Position numbers and translations under genes: made by a program | The notes under the pieces: model-generated | The model's input: only the letters and a program-made list of their open reading frames with translations | Database searches by the model: none | What the model was told of the DNA's origin: nothing | In this document: positions 27,099 through 35,659 of the stretch, one piece after another | Numbering within the stretch: position 1 is the first letter of the stretch | How the letters are laid out: the number at the start of each line of letters is the position of its first letter | NCBI GenBank assembly: GCA_012030715.1 | Contig: JAAUUJ010000018.1 | Coordinates: forward strand, 1-39,237 | Direction of reading: 5' to 3' | DNA from: Synechococcaceae cyanobacterium SM2_3_1 | Lineage (GTDB): Bacteria > Cyanobacteriota > Cyanobacteriia > Thermostichales > Thermostichaceae | DNA length: 39,237 bases

Positions 27099-28391
27099 GT
27101 GGCTGGGGGAACGACCTTGACTGTACGGATTGTGCTCGTCCGCCATGGAGAAAGCACCTTTAATCTCACAAAACGGATTCAAGGCCGCACAGATGAATCT
27201 TTGCTGACCGAACGGGGCCGCCAACAGGCGATCTGTGTCCAGACCATCCTGGCCGAGATGGAATTTCGCCAGGCCTACACCAGCCCCCTGCAACGCGCCT
27301 ACGACACCGCTGCGCAGATTACGGCCACCAATTCTACCCCCTTAATTTCCTCGCCTCTTCTTCAAGAGATCGATCTTTCTGCCTGGGCTGGTATGACTTT
27401 TACAGAGGTAGAAACCACCTATCCCGAGGGTTACCGTTGCTGGCGCGAAACCCCGGATCAAATTGCCATGTCTGGTCGTTATCCTGTCCAGGATCTGTGG
27501 CAGCAGGCCAGGGAGTTTTGGGCTTTTCTCGGGCAGGATCACCCCGATTGTCTGGAGCATCAACCCAGTGATGACGTGAGCACCTTTCTGGTGGTGGGGC
27601 ACAGTGGCATCAATCGCGCCCTGATCAGCACCGCCCTGAGGATTCAGCCTCGCTTCTACCAGCGGATCGGGCAGGACAACTGCTGTATCAGCGTACTCAA
27701 TTTCCCGAAAGGGCTGAATCATCCTCCTCAACTGGAATCCCTGAATCTCACAGCCCATCTCGGGGCTGCCCTGCCCAAATCTAAAGGAGGGTTGCGGCTA
27801 CTCCTGGTTCGGCACGGCGAAACCCAGTGGAATCGAGAGCAGCGCTTCCAGGGCAAACGAGATATCCCCCTTAATGAAAAAGGAGAGGATCAGGCCCAGC
27901 AGGTGGCCGCCTTTCTGGCCTCGCAACCCCTGGATATTGCCTTTTCCAGTCCCCTAAAGCGATCCTGGGCAACCGCTGAAACCATCTGTGCTTATCAAAT
28001 CGCAGGACAGGCAGCCCACCCCAACCTGGATCTCAAGCCCATTCCCGAACTGCAGGAGATCTGCCACGGGCTTTGGGAAGGTAAGCTGCAATCGGAGATC
28101 GAGAGGGAATTTGTAGGGCAACTGGCAGCCTGGCAGACCGCTCCAGAAACGGTACAAATGCCGAAAGGAGAGAATTTGAACCAGGTGTGGGATCGCACTC
28201 GTCAGGGCTGGATCCGTGTTCTGGACACGATGGAGACTTTAGGATCCGATCTGATCGGGCTGGTGGCGGCCCATGATGCCATCAATAAAGCTGCGATCTG
28301 TCAGGTGTTTGATCTGGATCCGGCTTCTTTCTGGTGTTTTAAGCAGGGGAATGGAGCCCTCACCGTGATTGATTATCCGGAGGGCAAGTAG
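27099..28391 (+). CDS. two-domain histidine phosphatase / phosphoglycerate-mutase-like protein
   Basis: 430 residues with two complete histidine-phosphatase domains in tandem. Domain 1: LVRHGESTFN near residue 12, RIQGRTDESLLTERGRQQA, and the second catalytic His in VVGHSGINRALI. Domain 2: LLVRHGETQWNREQRFQG near residue 235, RDIPLNEKGEDQA, ELQEICHGLWEGK, and VAAHDAINKAAIC. Each keeps its Arg-His-Gly and later His, so both could be active. Two-domain members of about this length occur in cyanobacteria and are annotated as phosphoglycerate mutase, but many histidine phosphatases act on other phosphoesters, so the substrate is uncertain. GTG start with AGAGGG upstream. Confidence 0.85.
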   Translation: MAGGTTLTVRIVLVRHGESTFNLTKRIQGRTDESLLTERGRQQAICVQTILAEMEFRQAYTSPLQRAYDTAAQITATNSTPLISSPLLQEIDLSAWAGMTFTEVETTYPEGYRCWRETPDQIAMSGRYPVQDLWQQAREFWAFLGQDHPDCLEHQPSDDVSTFLVVGHSGINRALISTALRIQPRFYQRIGQDNCCISVLNFPKGLNHPPQLESLNLTAHLGAALPKSKGGLRLLLVRHGETQWNREQRFQGKRDIPLNEKGEDQAQQVAAFLASQPLDIAFSSPLKRSWATAETICAYQIAGQAAHPNLDLKPIPELQEICHGLWEGKLQSEIEREFVGQLAAWQTAPETVQMPKGENLNQVWDRTRQGWIRVLDTMETLGSDLIGLVAAHDAINKAAICQVFDLDPASFWCFKQGNGALTVIDYPEGK

Positions 28392-28477
28392 GGCGAGCCG
28401 GTGCTGCGGGCCATGAATATCACCAGTCACATGGAAGGCGGGATCCTGGACTGCACCGCAGCGGGAGCGCTTTAGGC

Positions 28478-29337
28478 TCAGGCAACACCGTGGGTTTCAA
28501 ACCAGGCCTGTAGCCGTTGCCAGCCATCCTCAGCAGCCTCCTGGCGGTAGCTGGGGCGGTAGTCGGCAAAAAAGGCATGGGGGCATCCGGATAGACCACG
28601 ATCTCGGAGTCTCCTGCGGCGGCTGCGATCGCGGTTCGCATGGCTTCCACGGTTGAGAGCGGGATCCCCTGATCCTCACCGCCGTAAAGCCCCAACACCG
28701 GAGCATTCAGTTCCGCCGCCAGATCTACAGGATGCGCAGGTGTTCTTTCGGTGGACTCTCCCACCAGGCGACCATACCAGGCCACCCCTGCCTGCACCGC
28801 CGGATTGTGGGCTGCATAGAGCCAGGTGATCCGTCCTCCCCAGCAAAATCCTGTGATCCCCAGCCGTTCCGGATCGGCAACCCCCTCCGCCGTGGCCCAG
28901 GCCACTGTGGCATCCAGATCGGTCATCACCTGTTGATCTGGTACTTTGGAGACCACTTCACCGATGATCTGTTGAATATCCGTAAGGCTGGAGACATCCC
29001 CCTGGCGCACAAACAGTTCAGGGGCCACGGCCACATAGCCCAGCTTGGCAAAGCGGCGGCAGATGTCCTGAATGTGTTCATGCACGCCAAAGATCTCCTG
29101 CACCACCAGCACCAGCGGGAAGGGACCGGCTCCCAAGGGCATGGCGCGGTAGGCCGGAATCTCTTCTTCCCCTACAGGAATCATCACGGCTCCTGCCACC
29201 AGACCCTCGCTATCGGTGCTGATCTGACTGGCGGCGAGGGGGTAGGCGGCCAGGGCAAACCCAGTGGCCAGGGCTGCGGTTTGCAAAAAGCCCCGTCGAC
29301 TTAAGGGGGGAACTCCGGTGGAGTGGGATAAGGTCAT
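28478..29337 (-). CDS. Tat-exported dienelactone hydrolase family protein, frame broken near 28578
   Basis: About 286 residues once one base is added. ATG 29337 follows GGAGGATCTG and starts a twin-arginine signal ([20 protein letters not shown]), so export through Tat is predicted. The alpha/beta-hydrolase domain has [19 protein letters not shown], a nucleophile elbow [17 protein letters not shown] with Cys as nucleophile as in dienelactone hydrolase, and the catalytic Asp in [11 protein letters not shown]. The frame breaks exactly at the catalytic His: YPDAP should continue [20 protein letters not shown] and end at 28478, but a C is missing from the run near 28578, and the uncorrected frame runs on to 28420. 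Substrate unknown; likely a sequencing error. Confidence 0.87.
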
Positions 29338-29424
29338 CAGATCCTCCTGCGGCAATGCATTGCTTCGGGCCGATTGTATGCCTTTTCCTGAGGGATTGAA
29401 TTGCGCGCTTTCTCAGGCTTCTCG

Positions 29425-30093
29425 CTAAATTTCTGACTGCAGAGGCGTGTCCTGTGGGGGGGGGAGGGCTTGAGTGGTGAGACGACCCTGTTTTAGGGAC
29501 CACTGCACATCCGCCAGATCCACCAGTTCCGCCGGATCGTGGGTGACCACCAGAATCGACCAGCTTTGCTTTAATTCCTGCAGAAGCCGAATGATCTGAC
29601 GCCGCACCGACCAGTCCAGTCCCGCTGTCGGTTCATCTAAAAGCAGGAGAAAGGGGCTGCGGATCAGTTGCACCGCCAGGGCCAGTCGCCGCTGTTGACC
29701 ACCACTCAACTGGGTGGGGGATTGATTGAGGGCGATCTTTTGCAATCCCACCTGTTGCAGTGCCTGTTCAATCTCTTGCTGGTGCAGCTCCGGATGCCCA
29801 AATCGTAATTCTTCCAGGACCGTCAGGCCACAGAAATGCCGTTCCGGAAACTGAAAGACCAGGCCAGCCATGGCCCGTAAACGGGAGGGCTGTAGGGGAG
29901 AGCCATTCCAGCAGATCTGGCCACGGGTGGGGGTTGCCAGCCCAGCCATCAGTTCCAGTAAAGTACTTTTGCCCGCCCCACTGGCCCCGACAATCAGCCC
30001 CAGTTGCTGAGGTCCCAGTTGCAGATAAATATCCTCCAGAATCGGATGAGGGCTGGCCGCAGGATGATAGGTAAGATGACTAACGTTGAGCAT
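29425..30093 (-). CDS. CbiO/EcfA-type ABC transporter ATPase
   Basis: 222 residues from ATG 30093; a longer open frame to 30348 lacks similarity and would overlap the divergent gene. All ABC ATPase motifs are present: Walker A VGASGAGKST near residue 38, Q-loop VFQFPERHF, signature LSGGQQRRLAL, Walker B LLLLDEPTAGLD and switch His VVTHDPAEL. The VFQFPE..F Q-loop is characteristic of cobalt and energy-coupling-factor ATPases (CbiO, EcfA). No membrane or substrate-binding subunit is in the window, so the transported compound is unknown. Divergent from hyuA with a 63-bp gap. Confidence 0.88.
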   Translation of the reverse strand: MLNVSHLTYHPAASPHPILEDIYLQLGPQQLGLIVGASGAGKSTLLELMAGLATPTRGQICWNGSPLQPSRLRAMAGLVFQFPERHFCGLTVLEELRFGHPELHQQEIEQALQQVGLQKIALNQSPTQLSGGQQRRLALAVQLIRSPFLLLLDEPTAGLDWSVRRQIIRLLQELKQSWSILVVTHDPAELVDLADVQWSLKQGRLTTQALPPPQDTPLQSEI

Positions 30094-30156
30094 GACCCAA
30101 GCGTAACCAGAAATCGCCTGTGTGCATTGTTTTTCTGAGCAATTCTGGGGGTGGCC

Positions 30157-32169
30157 ATGAATCCACCGGATGATCTGCCAACCCTTCTGGGGGTGGATAT
30201 AGGGGGGACGTTTACCGATCTGGTGGTGTTGCAGGGACAACGCCTGCTCACCGCCAAGGTCCTGTCCACGCGTTTGCCCGATGAAGGGGTCTTTACGGCC
30301 CTGGAGCAGGTGCGGATTCAGGATGACGCGGTGTCCGCATTTAATCATGGGATGACGGTGGCTACCAATGCCCTTCTGGAACGCAAAGGCGTGCCAACTC
30401 TGCTGCTGATCACGGCGGGCTTTCGGGATCTACTGGCCATTGGACGCCAAAACCGTCCGGCTCTTTATGCTCTGAGTCAACCCAAACCCGATCCCGTCAT
30501 CCCTGGCAGCCACTGTCTGGGAGTTAAAGAACGCTGTGGTCCCCAGGGGATCCTGGAACCCCTGACCGAGGTAGAGGTGGAGCGGGTGGTGCAGGAGGTG
30601 ACCAGATATCGATACACAGCAGACATTCAGGCGGTGGCTGTTGGTTTTTTGTTTGCCTTTCTCTATCCTCAGCATGAGCAGCAGATGGGATCGGCCCTGC
30701 GCTCCCGTTTTCCCGATCTGCATGTCTCTCTTTCCTCGCAAGTGGCTCCAGAATTGCGGGAATATGAGCGCATCACGACCACAGCGATCGATGCTTACCT
30801 CAGCCCCAGAGTTGCGGTTTATTTGCAGCGGCTAGCCCAGGGGTGCCAACAGCGCCAGATCCCGGTTCCTCAGATCATGCAATCCTCCGGTGGGGTAACC
30901 CCTGTGGAAACGGCGGCGGCTCATGCCTCGATGCTGCTCCTGTCTGGTCCTGCGGGTGGGGTGTATGGAGCCTCGGCGCTGGGGCGGCGGTGTGGGTGCC
31001 TGAATCTGCTCACCCTGGATATGGGAGGCACTAGTACCGATGTGGCCCTGATCCAGGAGGGGCAGCCCCAGGTCACAGCTCAGGCGGAGGTGTGCGGATT
31101 TCCGATTCTCCAGCCCCAAATTGATATTCACACCGTCAGTGCTGGCGGAGGATCCCTGGCCCGTCTGGTGGCAGGTGGGGGTTTAGAGGTGGGTCCGACC
31201 AGTGCTGGTTCTGATCCGGGTCCGGCCTGTTATGGGCGGGGGGGAACCGCTCCCACGGTCACCGATGCCAATCTCTGGTTGGGATATCTGCCGGATGGAG
31301 GGCTGCTGGGGCAGGACGTGCGTTTGCGTCGGGATCTGGCGGAAGCAGCGATTGCGCGTGTGGCTCTTCCCCTGGGCCTCAGCTATCAGGAAACGGCGGT
31401 GGGGATCCGAACCCTGGCAAATCTCCACATGGTGCAGGCGCTGCGGGTGATCAGTGTCGAGCGCGGCCTGGATCCAGCCCACTTCAGTCTCATGGCCTTT
31501 GGGGGAGCAGGGCCGATGCACGCCTGTGATCTGGCCATGGCCCTGGGAATGCAGGAGATCTTGATTCCAGCTGCCTCTGGGGTCTTATCGGCTCTGGGGA
31601 TCGCGGTCTCGGAACGGCGGCGGGATTATCGGCGGGCTCTCCTCCGTCCTCTGACCGCTCTGGTAGAAAGCTGGAATTCTTTACTGGCGCCTCTGGTGCA
31701 GCAGGCCCAAGCGGATCTGAATTCCCCAGTCCTCTCCGCCAGTCTCGATCTGCGCTATCTGGGCCAGTCTTTTGAACTGAACCTGCCTCTCGACGGGGAG
31801 GAGTCTATCGCTGCGGTCCAGGAGCGATTTCAGGGCCTGCATCAGCAGCGCTATGGCTGGTCCGATCCCTCGCGAGGGATTGAGGTGATTCACCTGCGGC
31901 TCCAGGCACAGCAAGCCCAGCCGGATCTTCCCTGGCCCGTTCCTGAAGTGCATGGAGATCCCTGGTGGGGTGAACGACAGGTCTGGATCAAAGATGAGTT
32001 CCGTCCGGTGTCGGTGCTGGATCGCAGGGGGATGTCGGTCGGGATGTCGGTCAAGGGTCCTGTCATCATCCTCATGCAGGAGGCGACCGTGGTGATCGAT
32101 ACCCAGTGGCAGGGGAAAATTGATACCTGGGGCACCCTGGTCCTGACCCGCCAGGATGTTGAACTTTAG
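30157..32169 (+). CDS. hydantoinase A / 5-oxoprolinase family protein
   Basis: 670 residues from ATG 30157, preceded by GGGGGTGG. HyuA/OXP-A subunits hydrolyse hydantoins or 5-oxoproline with ATP. ASKHA-type motifs: [15 protein letters not shown] near residue 12, [113 protein letters not shown] and a C-terminal beta domain. The partner subunit HyuB is not adjacent, so either it is encoded elsewhere or this one acts alone. The downstream neighbour speD is unrelated and has its own promoter. Confidence 0.9.
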   Translation: MNPPDDLPTLLGVDIGGTFTDLVVLQGQRLLTAKVLSTRLPDEGVFTALEQVRIQDDAVSAFNHGMTVATNALLERKGVPTLLLITAGFRDLLAIGRQNRPALYALSQPKPDPVIPGSHCLGVKERCGPQGILEPLTEVEVERVVQEVTRYRYTADIQAVAVGFLFAFLYPQHEQQMGSALRSRFPDLHVSLSSQVAPELREYERITTTAIDAYLSPRVAVYLQRLAQGCQQRQIPVPQIMQSSGGVTPVETAAAHASMLLLSGPAGGVYGASALGRRCGCLNLLTLDMGGTSTDVALIQEGQPQVTAQAEVCGFPILQPQIDIHTVSAGGGSLARLVAGGGLEVGPTSAGSDPGPACYGRGGTAPTVTDANLWLGYLPDGGLLGQDVRLRRDLAEAAIARVALPLGLSYQETAVGIRTLANLHMVQALRVISVERGLDPAHFSLMAFGGAGPMHACDLAMALGMQEILIPAASGVLSALGIAVSERRRDYRRALLRPLTALVESWNSLLAPLVQQAQADLNSPVLSASLDLRYLGQSFELNLPLDGEESIAAVQERFQGLHQQRYGWSDPSRGIEVIHLRLQAQQAQPDLPWPVPEVHGDPWWGERQVWIKDEFRPVSVLDRRGMSVGMSVKGPVIILMQEATVVIDTQWQGKIDTWGTLVLTRQDVEL

Positions 32170-32193
32170 CCATTTCCGAAAAAGATAGGTTTG

Positions 32194-32202
32194 TGACATA
32201 AT
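32194..32202 (+). promoter_or_regulatory. probable extended -10 promoter of speD-speE
   Basis: TGACATAAT: CATAAT matches five of six to TATAAT, with TG one base upstream, the extended -10 form. The -35 region (TTTCCG) is weak, as is common for extended -10 promoters. Transcription would begin near 32209, so both copies of the 24-bp repeat at 32236-32301 would be in the mRNA. Confidence 0.45.
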
Positions 32203-32235
32203 GAGAAGCTCTTGTGCTGCCTTAGTGCTGCGCAT

Positions 32236-32301
32236 CTATCTGGCCAATTAGGGGATAGGAAGATGATGCATGCGTCACTATCTGGCCAATTAGGGGATAG
32301 G
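32236..32301 (+). repeat. direct 24-bp repeat, two copies, in the speD leader
   Basis: Identical copies at 32236-32259 and 32278-32301, 42 bp apart start to start (14 codons, so the frame is kept). Each reads CTATCTGGCCAATT followed by AGGGGATAGG. The ends CTATC and GATAG are inverted, so each copy can form a small hairpin that includes the ribosome-site-like GGGGATAGG. Copy 1 ends 3 nt before ATG 32263; copy 2 lies 12-18 nt before GTG 32314 and ATG 32320. A 7-mer, GTGCTGC, is also repeated at 32214 and 32225. Confidence 0.85.
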
Positions 32302-32739
32302 TCATTAGCTCCGGTGGGAATGCACTGCATTCTTGAGCTATACGACTGCCCGGCCAACCTCCTTAACGATCTGGAATATATTCAGCAAACGTTGCGCACC
32401 GCTGCTGAAAAAGCCTGTTCAACGTTACTGGGGGAAGTCGCTCACCAGTTCAACCCCCATGGGGTTACAGCCCTGGCGCTGTTGGCGGAGTCCCATATTT
32501 CTGTGCACACCTGGCCCGAGCTAGGGTATGTGGCTGCCGATGTATTTACCTGTGGCACCCACACTCAGCCAGAAACTGCCTGTGTCTTTATGATTACGGC
32601 CTTTCAGGCGGAACACCACTGTCTCTACAGCCTGCCGCGTCGCCCGGAGGGATCAGCTGCTGAATCTGCAGACTCGACTCCATCGGTGACAACTGCTGAT
32701 GCAGAAGGGGAACCCATGATGATTGGCAGAGGCAGCTAG
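32263..32739 (+). CDS. speD: S-adenosylmethionine decarboxylase proenzyme
   Basis: 158 residues from ATG 32263 (ATG 32266, GTG 32314 and ATG 32320 are alternatives; the catalytic domain begins at VGMHCILELYDCPANLLND). The enzyme makes decarboxylated SAM, the aminopropyl donor for polyamines. The self-cleavage site is LAESHISVHTWPELGYVAADVFTCG: the Ser of ESH becomes the pyruvoyl group, and His and Cys complete the active site. The C-terminal 30 residues are a low-complexity Ser/Ala/Glu tail. With the 32263 start, the second copy of the leader repeat is translated as SLSGQLGDRS. speE follows after 2 bp, so the two form an operon. Confidence 0.9.
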   Translation: MMHASLSGQLGDRSLAPVGMHCILELYDCPANLLNDLEYIQQTLRTAAEKACSTLLGEVAHQFNPHGVTALALLAESHISVHTWPELGYVAADVFTCGTHTQPETACVFMITAFQAEHHCLYSLPRRPEGSAAESADSTPSVTTADAEGEPMMIGRGS

Positions 32740-32741
32740 GC

Positions 32742-33668
32742 ATGGCCGAGAGCTCAGAACCGTTCCTCTGGCTGCGGGAGCGACATACCGATGGGGATCA
32801 ATATCTGCATGGGGTGAGCCGGATCCTGGCCCAAACTCGCACTGCCTGGCAGGAGATGCTCATCATCGAAACCCCAGTTTACGGCAAAGGTCTGATCCTG
32901 GATGGCCGCTGGCAGTCTTCCCTGGGGGATGAGTACCTTTACCATGAAGCGCTTGTGCATCCGGCCCTGATCTGTCATGGTTCTCCCCGTCGTGTCCTGG
33001 TTCTGGGTGGAGCCGAGGGAGCCAGTGTGCGGGAAGTGTTGCGCTGGACCACTGTAGAACAGGTGGTGATGGTGGATATCGATGCGGAAGTGGTGCAACA
33101 GTGCCGCCAGCATCTACCGGAAATGCATCAGGGCGCCTTTGCCGATCCGCGCACCGAGGTGGTGACCGTGGATGCTCAGGAGTATCTGAGTAACACCACA
33201 ACGGAGTGGGATGTAATCATCGCTGATCTCAGCGATCCTGTGGAGTCGGGTCCGGCCTTTCCCCTCTTCACCCAGGAGTTTTACCAACGGGTTTTCCAGG
33301 TGCTGTCACCCCAGGGATATTTTGTCCTGCAGGCGGGCTCTGTGGCTCCTCCTGAGATCGATATGCATGCACGGACCCTGAAGACGCTGGCATCTGTCTT
33401 TGCCCATGTGCTCTCCTATGTTACCTGGGCTCCCACCTATGGGGTGCCTCTGGGGCTAGCGCTGGCCTCCTCGCAGGCGATTCCCACCCGTCCCGATCCA
33501 GTGCAGGTGGATCAGGTGCTGGCCACCCAAACCCAGGGAACTCTAAGATTCATCGATGGCGTCACCCTGCTGGGATTACTGCAAACCCCCAAGCCGATTC
33601 GCACCGCGCTGGCTGCTGAAGAGAGCATCTATACTCTGGCCGATCCACCCCAAATTGCCCCTGGCTAA
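32742..33668 (+). CDS. speE: aminopropyltransferase (spermidine/thermospermine synthase family)
   Basis: 308 residues. Transfers the aminopropyl group from decarboxylated SAM to a polyamine. The N-terminal beta domain ends with WQEMLIIETPVYGKGLILDG and DEYLYHEALVHPALI; the Rossmann part has VLVLGGAEGASVREVLRW near residue 88, VVMVDIDAEVVQQC, and IIADLSDPVESGPAFPLFTQEFY. GGAEG and DPVESGP resemble the plant ACL5/thermospermine synthase group (GGGEG, DPVEGGP) more than ordinary spermidine synthases (GGGDGG, DPxGPA). The product could therefore be thermospermine or spermine-like; this is inference from motifs. Second gene of the speD-speE operon. Confidence 0.87.
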   Translation: MAESSEPFLWLRERHTDGDQYLHGVSRILAQTRTAWQEMLIIETPVYGKGLILDGRWQSSLGDEYLYHEALVHPALICHGSPRRVLVLGGAEGASVREVLRWTTVEQVVMVDIDAEVVQQCRQHLPEMHQGAFADPRTEVVTVDAQEYLSNTTTEWDVIIADLSDPVESGPAFPLFTQEFYQRVFQVLSPQGYFVLQAGSVAPPEIDMHARTLKTLASVFAHVLSYVTWAPTYGVPLGLALASSQAIPTRPDPVQVDQVLATQTQGTLRFIDGVTLLGLLQTPKPIRTALAAEESIYTLADPPQIAPG

Positions 33669-33748
33669 GACAGATCAAGAAGTTGAAACGGTTAATCATG
33701 GCAGATGGTAAAATCAGATGAAAACAAGCATATTAGGGGTGGAAGCAT

Positions 33749-33987
33749 ATGCCATTTAAAGAGAGAATATCAGGATGCTTTGGAATGGCGAGTTTGTTTT
33801 TTGCAAGCCATCTTGATGATAGGAAAAGAGCCAGAAAAATGCTTATAGAAGCATTAAGTGAGACAGAACTTTAGCTGAGTTTAAAGATGCTATTGCTGCT
33901 TATCTAAACGAAGCAGAACTTTCTGAAAATGATATAGATACACAGATACAAAGAGCTTTGAGTCTCAATTGCTACTTTGAGGATTAA
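33749..33987 (+). pseudogene. small AT-rich gene broken by a frameshift
   Basis: ATG 33749 follows a good ribosome site (GGGGTGGA). The first 41 codons (start MPFKERISGCFGMASLFFAS, end ALSETEL) stop at TAG 33872. One missing base there would join it to AEFKDAIAAYLNEAELSEND and a second half ending at TAA 33985-33987. The product would be about 79 residues, helical, unknown. GC is about 37 % in the 60 bases I counted, far below the neighbours, suggesting recent acquisition. It lies between speE and a solitary IS end. Confidence 0.55.
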
Positions 33988-33999
33988 CCAGCAGATATC

Positions 34000-34052
34000 T
34001 TGACACTTCCCACCGCATAGGCGGACGGGGTATTCCGCGAAAAAGAGATCAC
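34000..34052 (+). repeat. solitary IS605-type right end (copy C)
   Basis: Starts TTGACACTTCCCACCGCATA, identical to copy A at 25893, then continues GGCGGACGGGGTATTCCGCG and AAAAAGAGATCAC, matching copy B at 26695. The hairpin CCCACCGC/GCGGACGGGG is intact. On the minus strand it ends GTGTCAA. No transposase or nuclease gene is attached. It ends 2 bp before the start codon of the coiled-coil ORF, and its AAAGAGAT is the nearest purine-rich stretch to that start. Confidence 0.7.
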
Positions 34053-34054
34053 GG

Positions 34055-34345
34055 ATGACACCAGAAGAGATCCAAGCTGCATTTGCTGCACAGCTCCAGG
34101 TTAATGAGCAGATATTTAGATCGATTGAGGAGGAACGTCGGCTGGTTAGTGATCTCCGTTCAACTCAGGCTGAAGGGGATGTCAGGCTAGATCGTTTGTC
34201 GAGGATCGTGGAGCGCTTCATTGATGTTTCATCTCAACGCTTCTCGGAACATGAGGAACGGCTCCAGAGGCAGGAACAAATTGTGGAGCGGCTAGAAATG
34301 CTTCTCGAAAATCTCTTGCGGCAGCCACCAGCCACGGAGAACTAA
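34055..34345 (+). CDS. small coiled-coil protein, unknown
   Basis: 96 residues, almost entirely charged helix: EEIQAAFAAQLQVNEQIF, RSIEEERRLVSDLRSTQ, DRLSRIVERFIDVSSQRF and EEHEERL-like heptads to LEMLLENLLRQ. No signal peptide or cysteine. Short coiled-coil ORFs of this kind are common in cyanobacteria near mobile or Uma2 genes. It starts directly after the solitary IS end at 34000-34052, so its own promoter was probably replaced or supplied by that insertion. Function unknown. Confidence 0.6.
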   Translation: MTPEEIQAAFAAQLQVNEQIFRSIEEERRLVSDLRSTQAEGDVRLDRLSRIVERFIDVSSQRFSEHEERLQRQEQIVERLEMLLENLLRQPPATEN

Positions 34346-34524
34346 AGGTGAGATCCACTGAATCTCCAGGGCTAGCGTTGGTGATCCTGAGCTCTCCCGC
34401 TACGGGATAGTCATTGCAGGGATGATCAGCCCACTGACTCGTGGCACGGATAAGGCTAGTCTGATCTGAGAACATCACGACTCTTTGGCATGCCCATCAT
34501 TTCAGTCTGCCATCTGACCAAGAC

Positions 34525-35556
34525 CTATCCGGTTGCTGTTAAAGATCCGGGATACGTGTATCGGTGTGTGGATAAGCGCTGTTGAGCCCGTTGCAGATCC
34601 AGATCCAGATCAGTAATGGAGGCATAGCGCTGGTCTGAGTCTTTTTGCAGACACTTCAATATGATCTGCTGGACAAACTCAGGAATTTTGAGAGATTCAG
34701 GGAAAGGATCAGGGGGACGGGTAAGGTGGGCGTGTAACCATTGCTCGGTCGGCGTATCTTCCGGCAGCCCAAAACAATTGGTTCCCACCAGCATCTCGTA
34801 TAGAATCCCACCCAAACTGTAGATATCAGAGCGGCCATCGATCCGTTCCCCTCCCCGAAACTGTTCCGGCGAAGCGTAGGTGAGGGTACCCCAGAGAAGG
34901 CCACGGGTGACCAGCCCGCCGGTGTCAATCTCTCCCACAAATTTGGCCAGGCCAAAATCGCCTAGCTTCACGGTTTCTCGTCCTCGGGATCCCTCCAGGA
35001 CAAAAATATTGCTGGGGTTGAGATCGCGGTGCACCACCTGCACCACCTGCCCCTCCAGCATTACACCTGTGTGGGCCGCCCGCAGAGCGACACCGATATG
35101 ACGGGCCAATCGCAGCGTGCGGGAGACCGACAGACGTCCCTGCTCCGCCAGGATCCGCTCCAGGGTTGGGGCCTCCACATACTCCATCACCAGAAACGGA
35201 CTCCCCTGCCAGCCCTCCGTTAGTACAACCTCAGCAGATTCGTGAGCAGCCGGGGGAGGGGGGCCCCAGTGGATGGGAGTCAACCCGTGATCCAGCACCC
35301 GCACCACCCACTGATCCTGAAGATGGAGAGCAACTTCAACCTCTCGTTCAAAGCGGCTACAAGCCTCAGGATCCTGGATTAGGGACGCCAGCATGATTTT
35401 AATCGCCACATACCGCTGTCCGGTCGCTGTTGAGAGCTGCAGATCGACCGCACGATAGACCCTGCCCATGCCCCCCACCCCCAGCAATCCTTCCAGGCAG
35501 TAGCGGTCAGCCAGCAGCAACCCCGTCCAGGGATCAGGTGAAAGTGGGAAGGACAT
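34525..35556 (-). CDS. Ser/Thr protein kinase (PknB/Spk type)
   Basis: 343 residues, soluble, one kinase domain and a short tail without membrane helix. Glycine loop LGVGGMGRVYRA near residue 28, the ATP-binding Lys in YVAIKIML, alpha-C Glu in FEREVEVALHL, catalytic loop VVHRDLNPSNIF, KLGDFGLAKFV, and TYASPEQFRGGERIDGRSDIYSLGGILYEML. The usual Lys of HRDLKP is Asn here; the catalytic Asp and the metal Asn are kept, so activity is plausible but altered. An insertion of about 25 residues (PPAAHESAEVVLTEGWQG) lies between two N-lobe strands. The ATG follows GAAGG. It lies 103 bp downstream of pdhA on the same strand. FHA proteins elsewhere in the window are possible readers. Confidence 0.9.
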   Translation of the reverse strand: MSFPLSPDPWTGLLLADRYCLEGLLGVGGMGRVYRAVDLQLSTATGQRYVAIKIMLASLIQDPEACSRFEREVEVALHLQDQWVVRVLDHGLTPIHWGPPPPAAHESAEVVLTEGWQGSPFLVMEYVEAPTLERILAEQGRLSVSRTLRLARHIGVALRAAHTGVMLEGQVVQVVHRDLNPSNIFVLEGSRGRETVKLGDFGLAKFVGEIDTGGLVTRGLLWGTLTYASPEQFRGGERIDGRSDIYSLGGILYEMLVGTNCFGLPEDTPTEQWLHAHLTRPPDPFPESLKIPEFVQQIILKCLQKDSDQRYASITDLDLDLQRAQQRLSTHRYTYPGSLTATG

Positions 35557-35659
35557 CTGACCTTCAACTCCATCAGGAAGGGGGAGGATGACTTGAATCC
35601 ATGCTGTGTGATCTCCGCAGGTCCTACAACCCCACCCTCAGGGGGATAGGAACGGTAGA

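Noticed and set aside
30094-30348. N-terminal extension of the CbiO-type ATPase
   Set aside because: The extra 85 codons lack ABC similarity and overlap the start of the divergent hyuA gene.
31681-32235. 184-codon minus-strand frame opposite the hyuA end
   Set aside because: It crosses the hyuA stop and the speD promoter region and has no similarity to any family.
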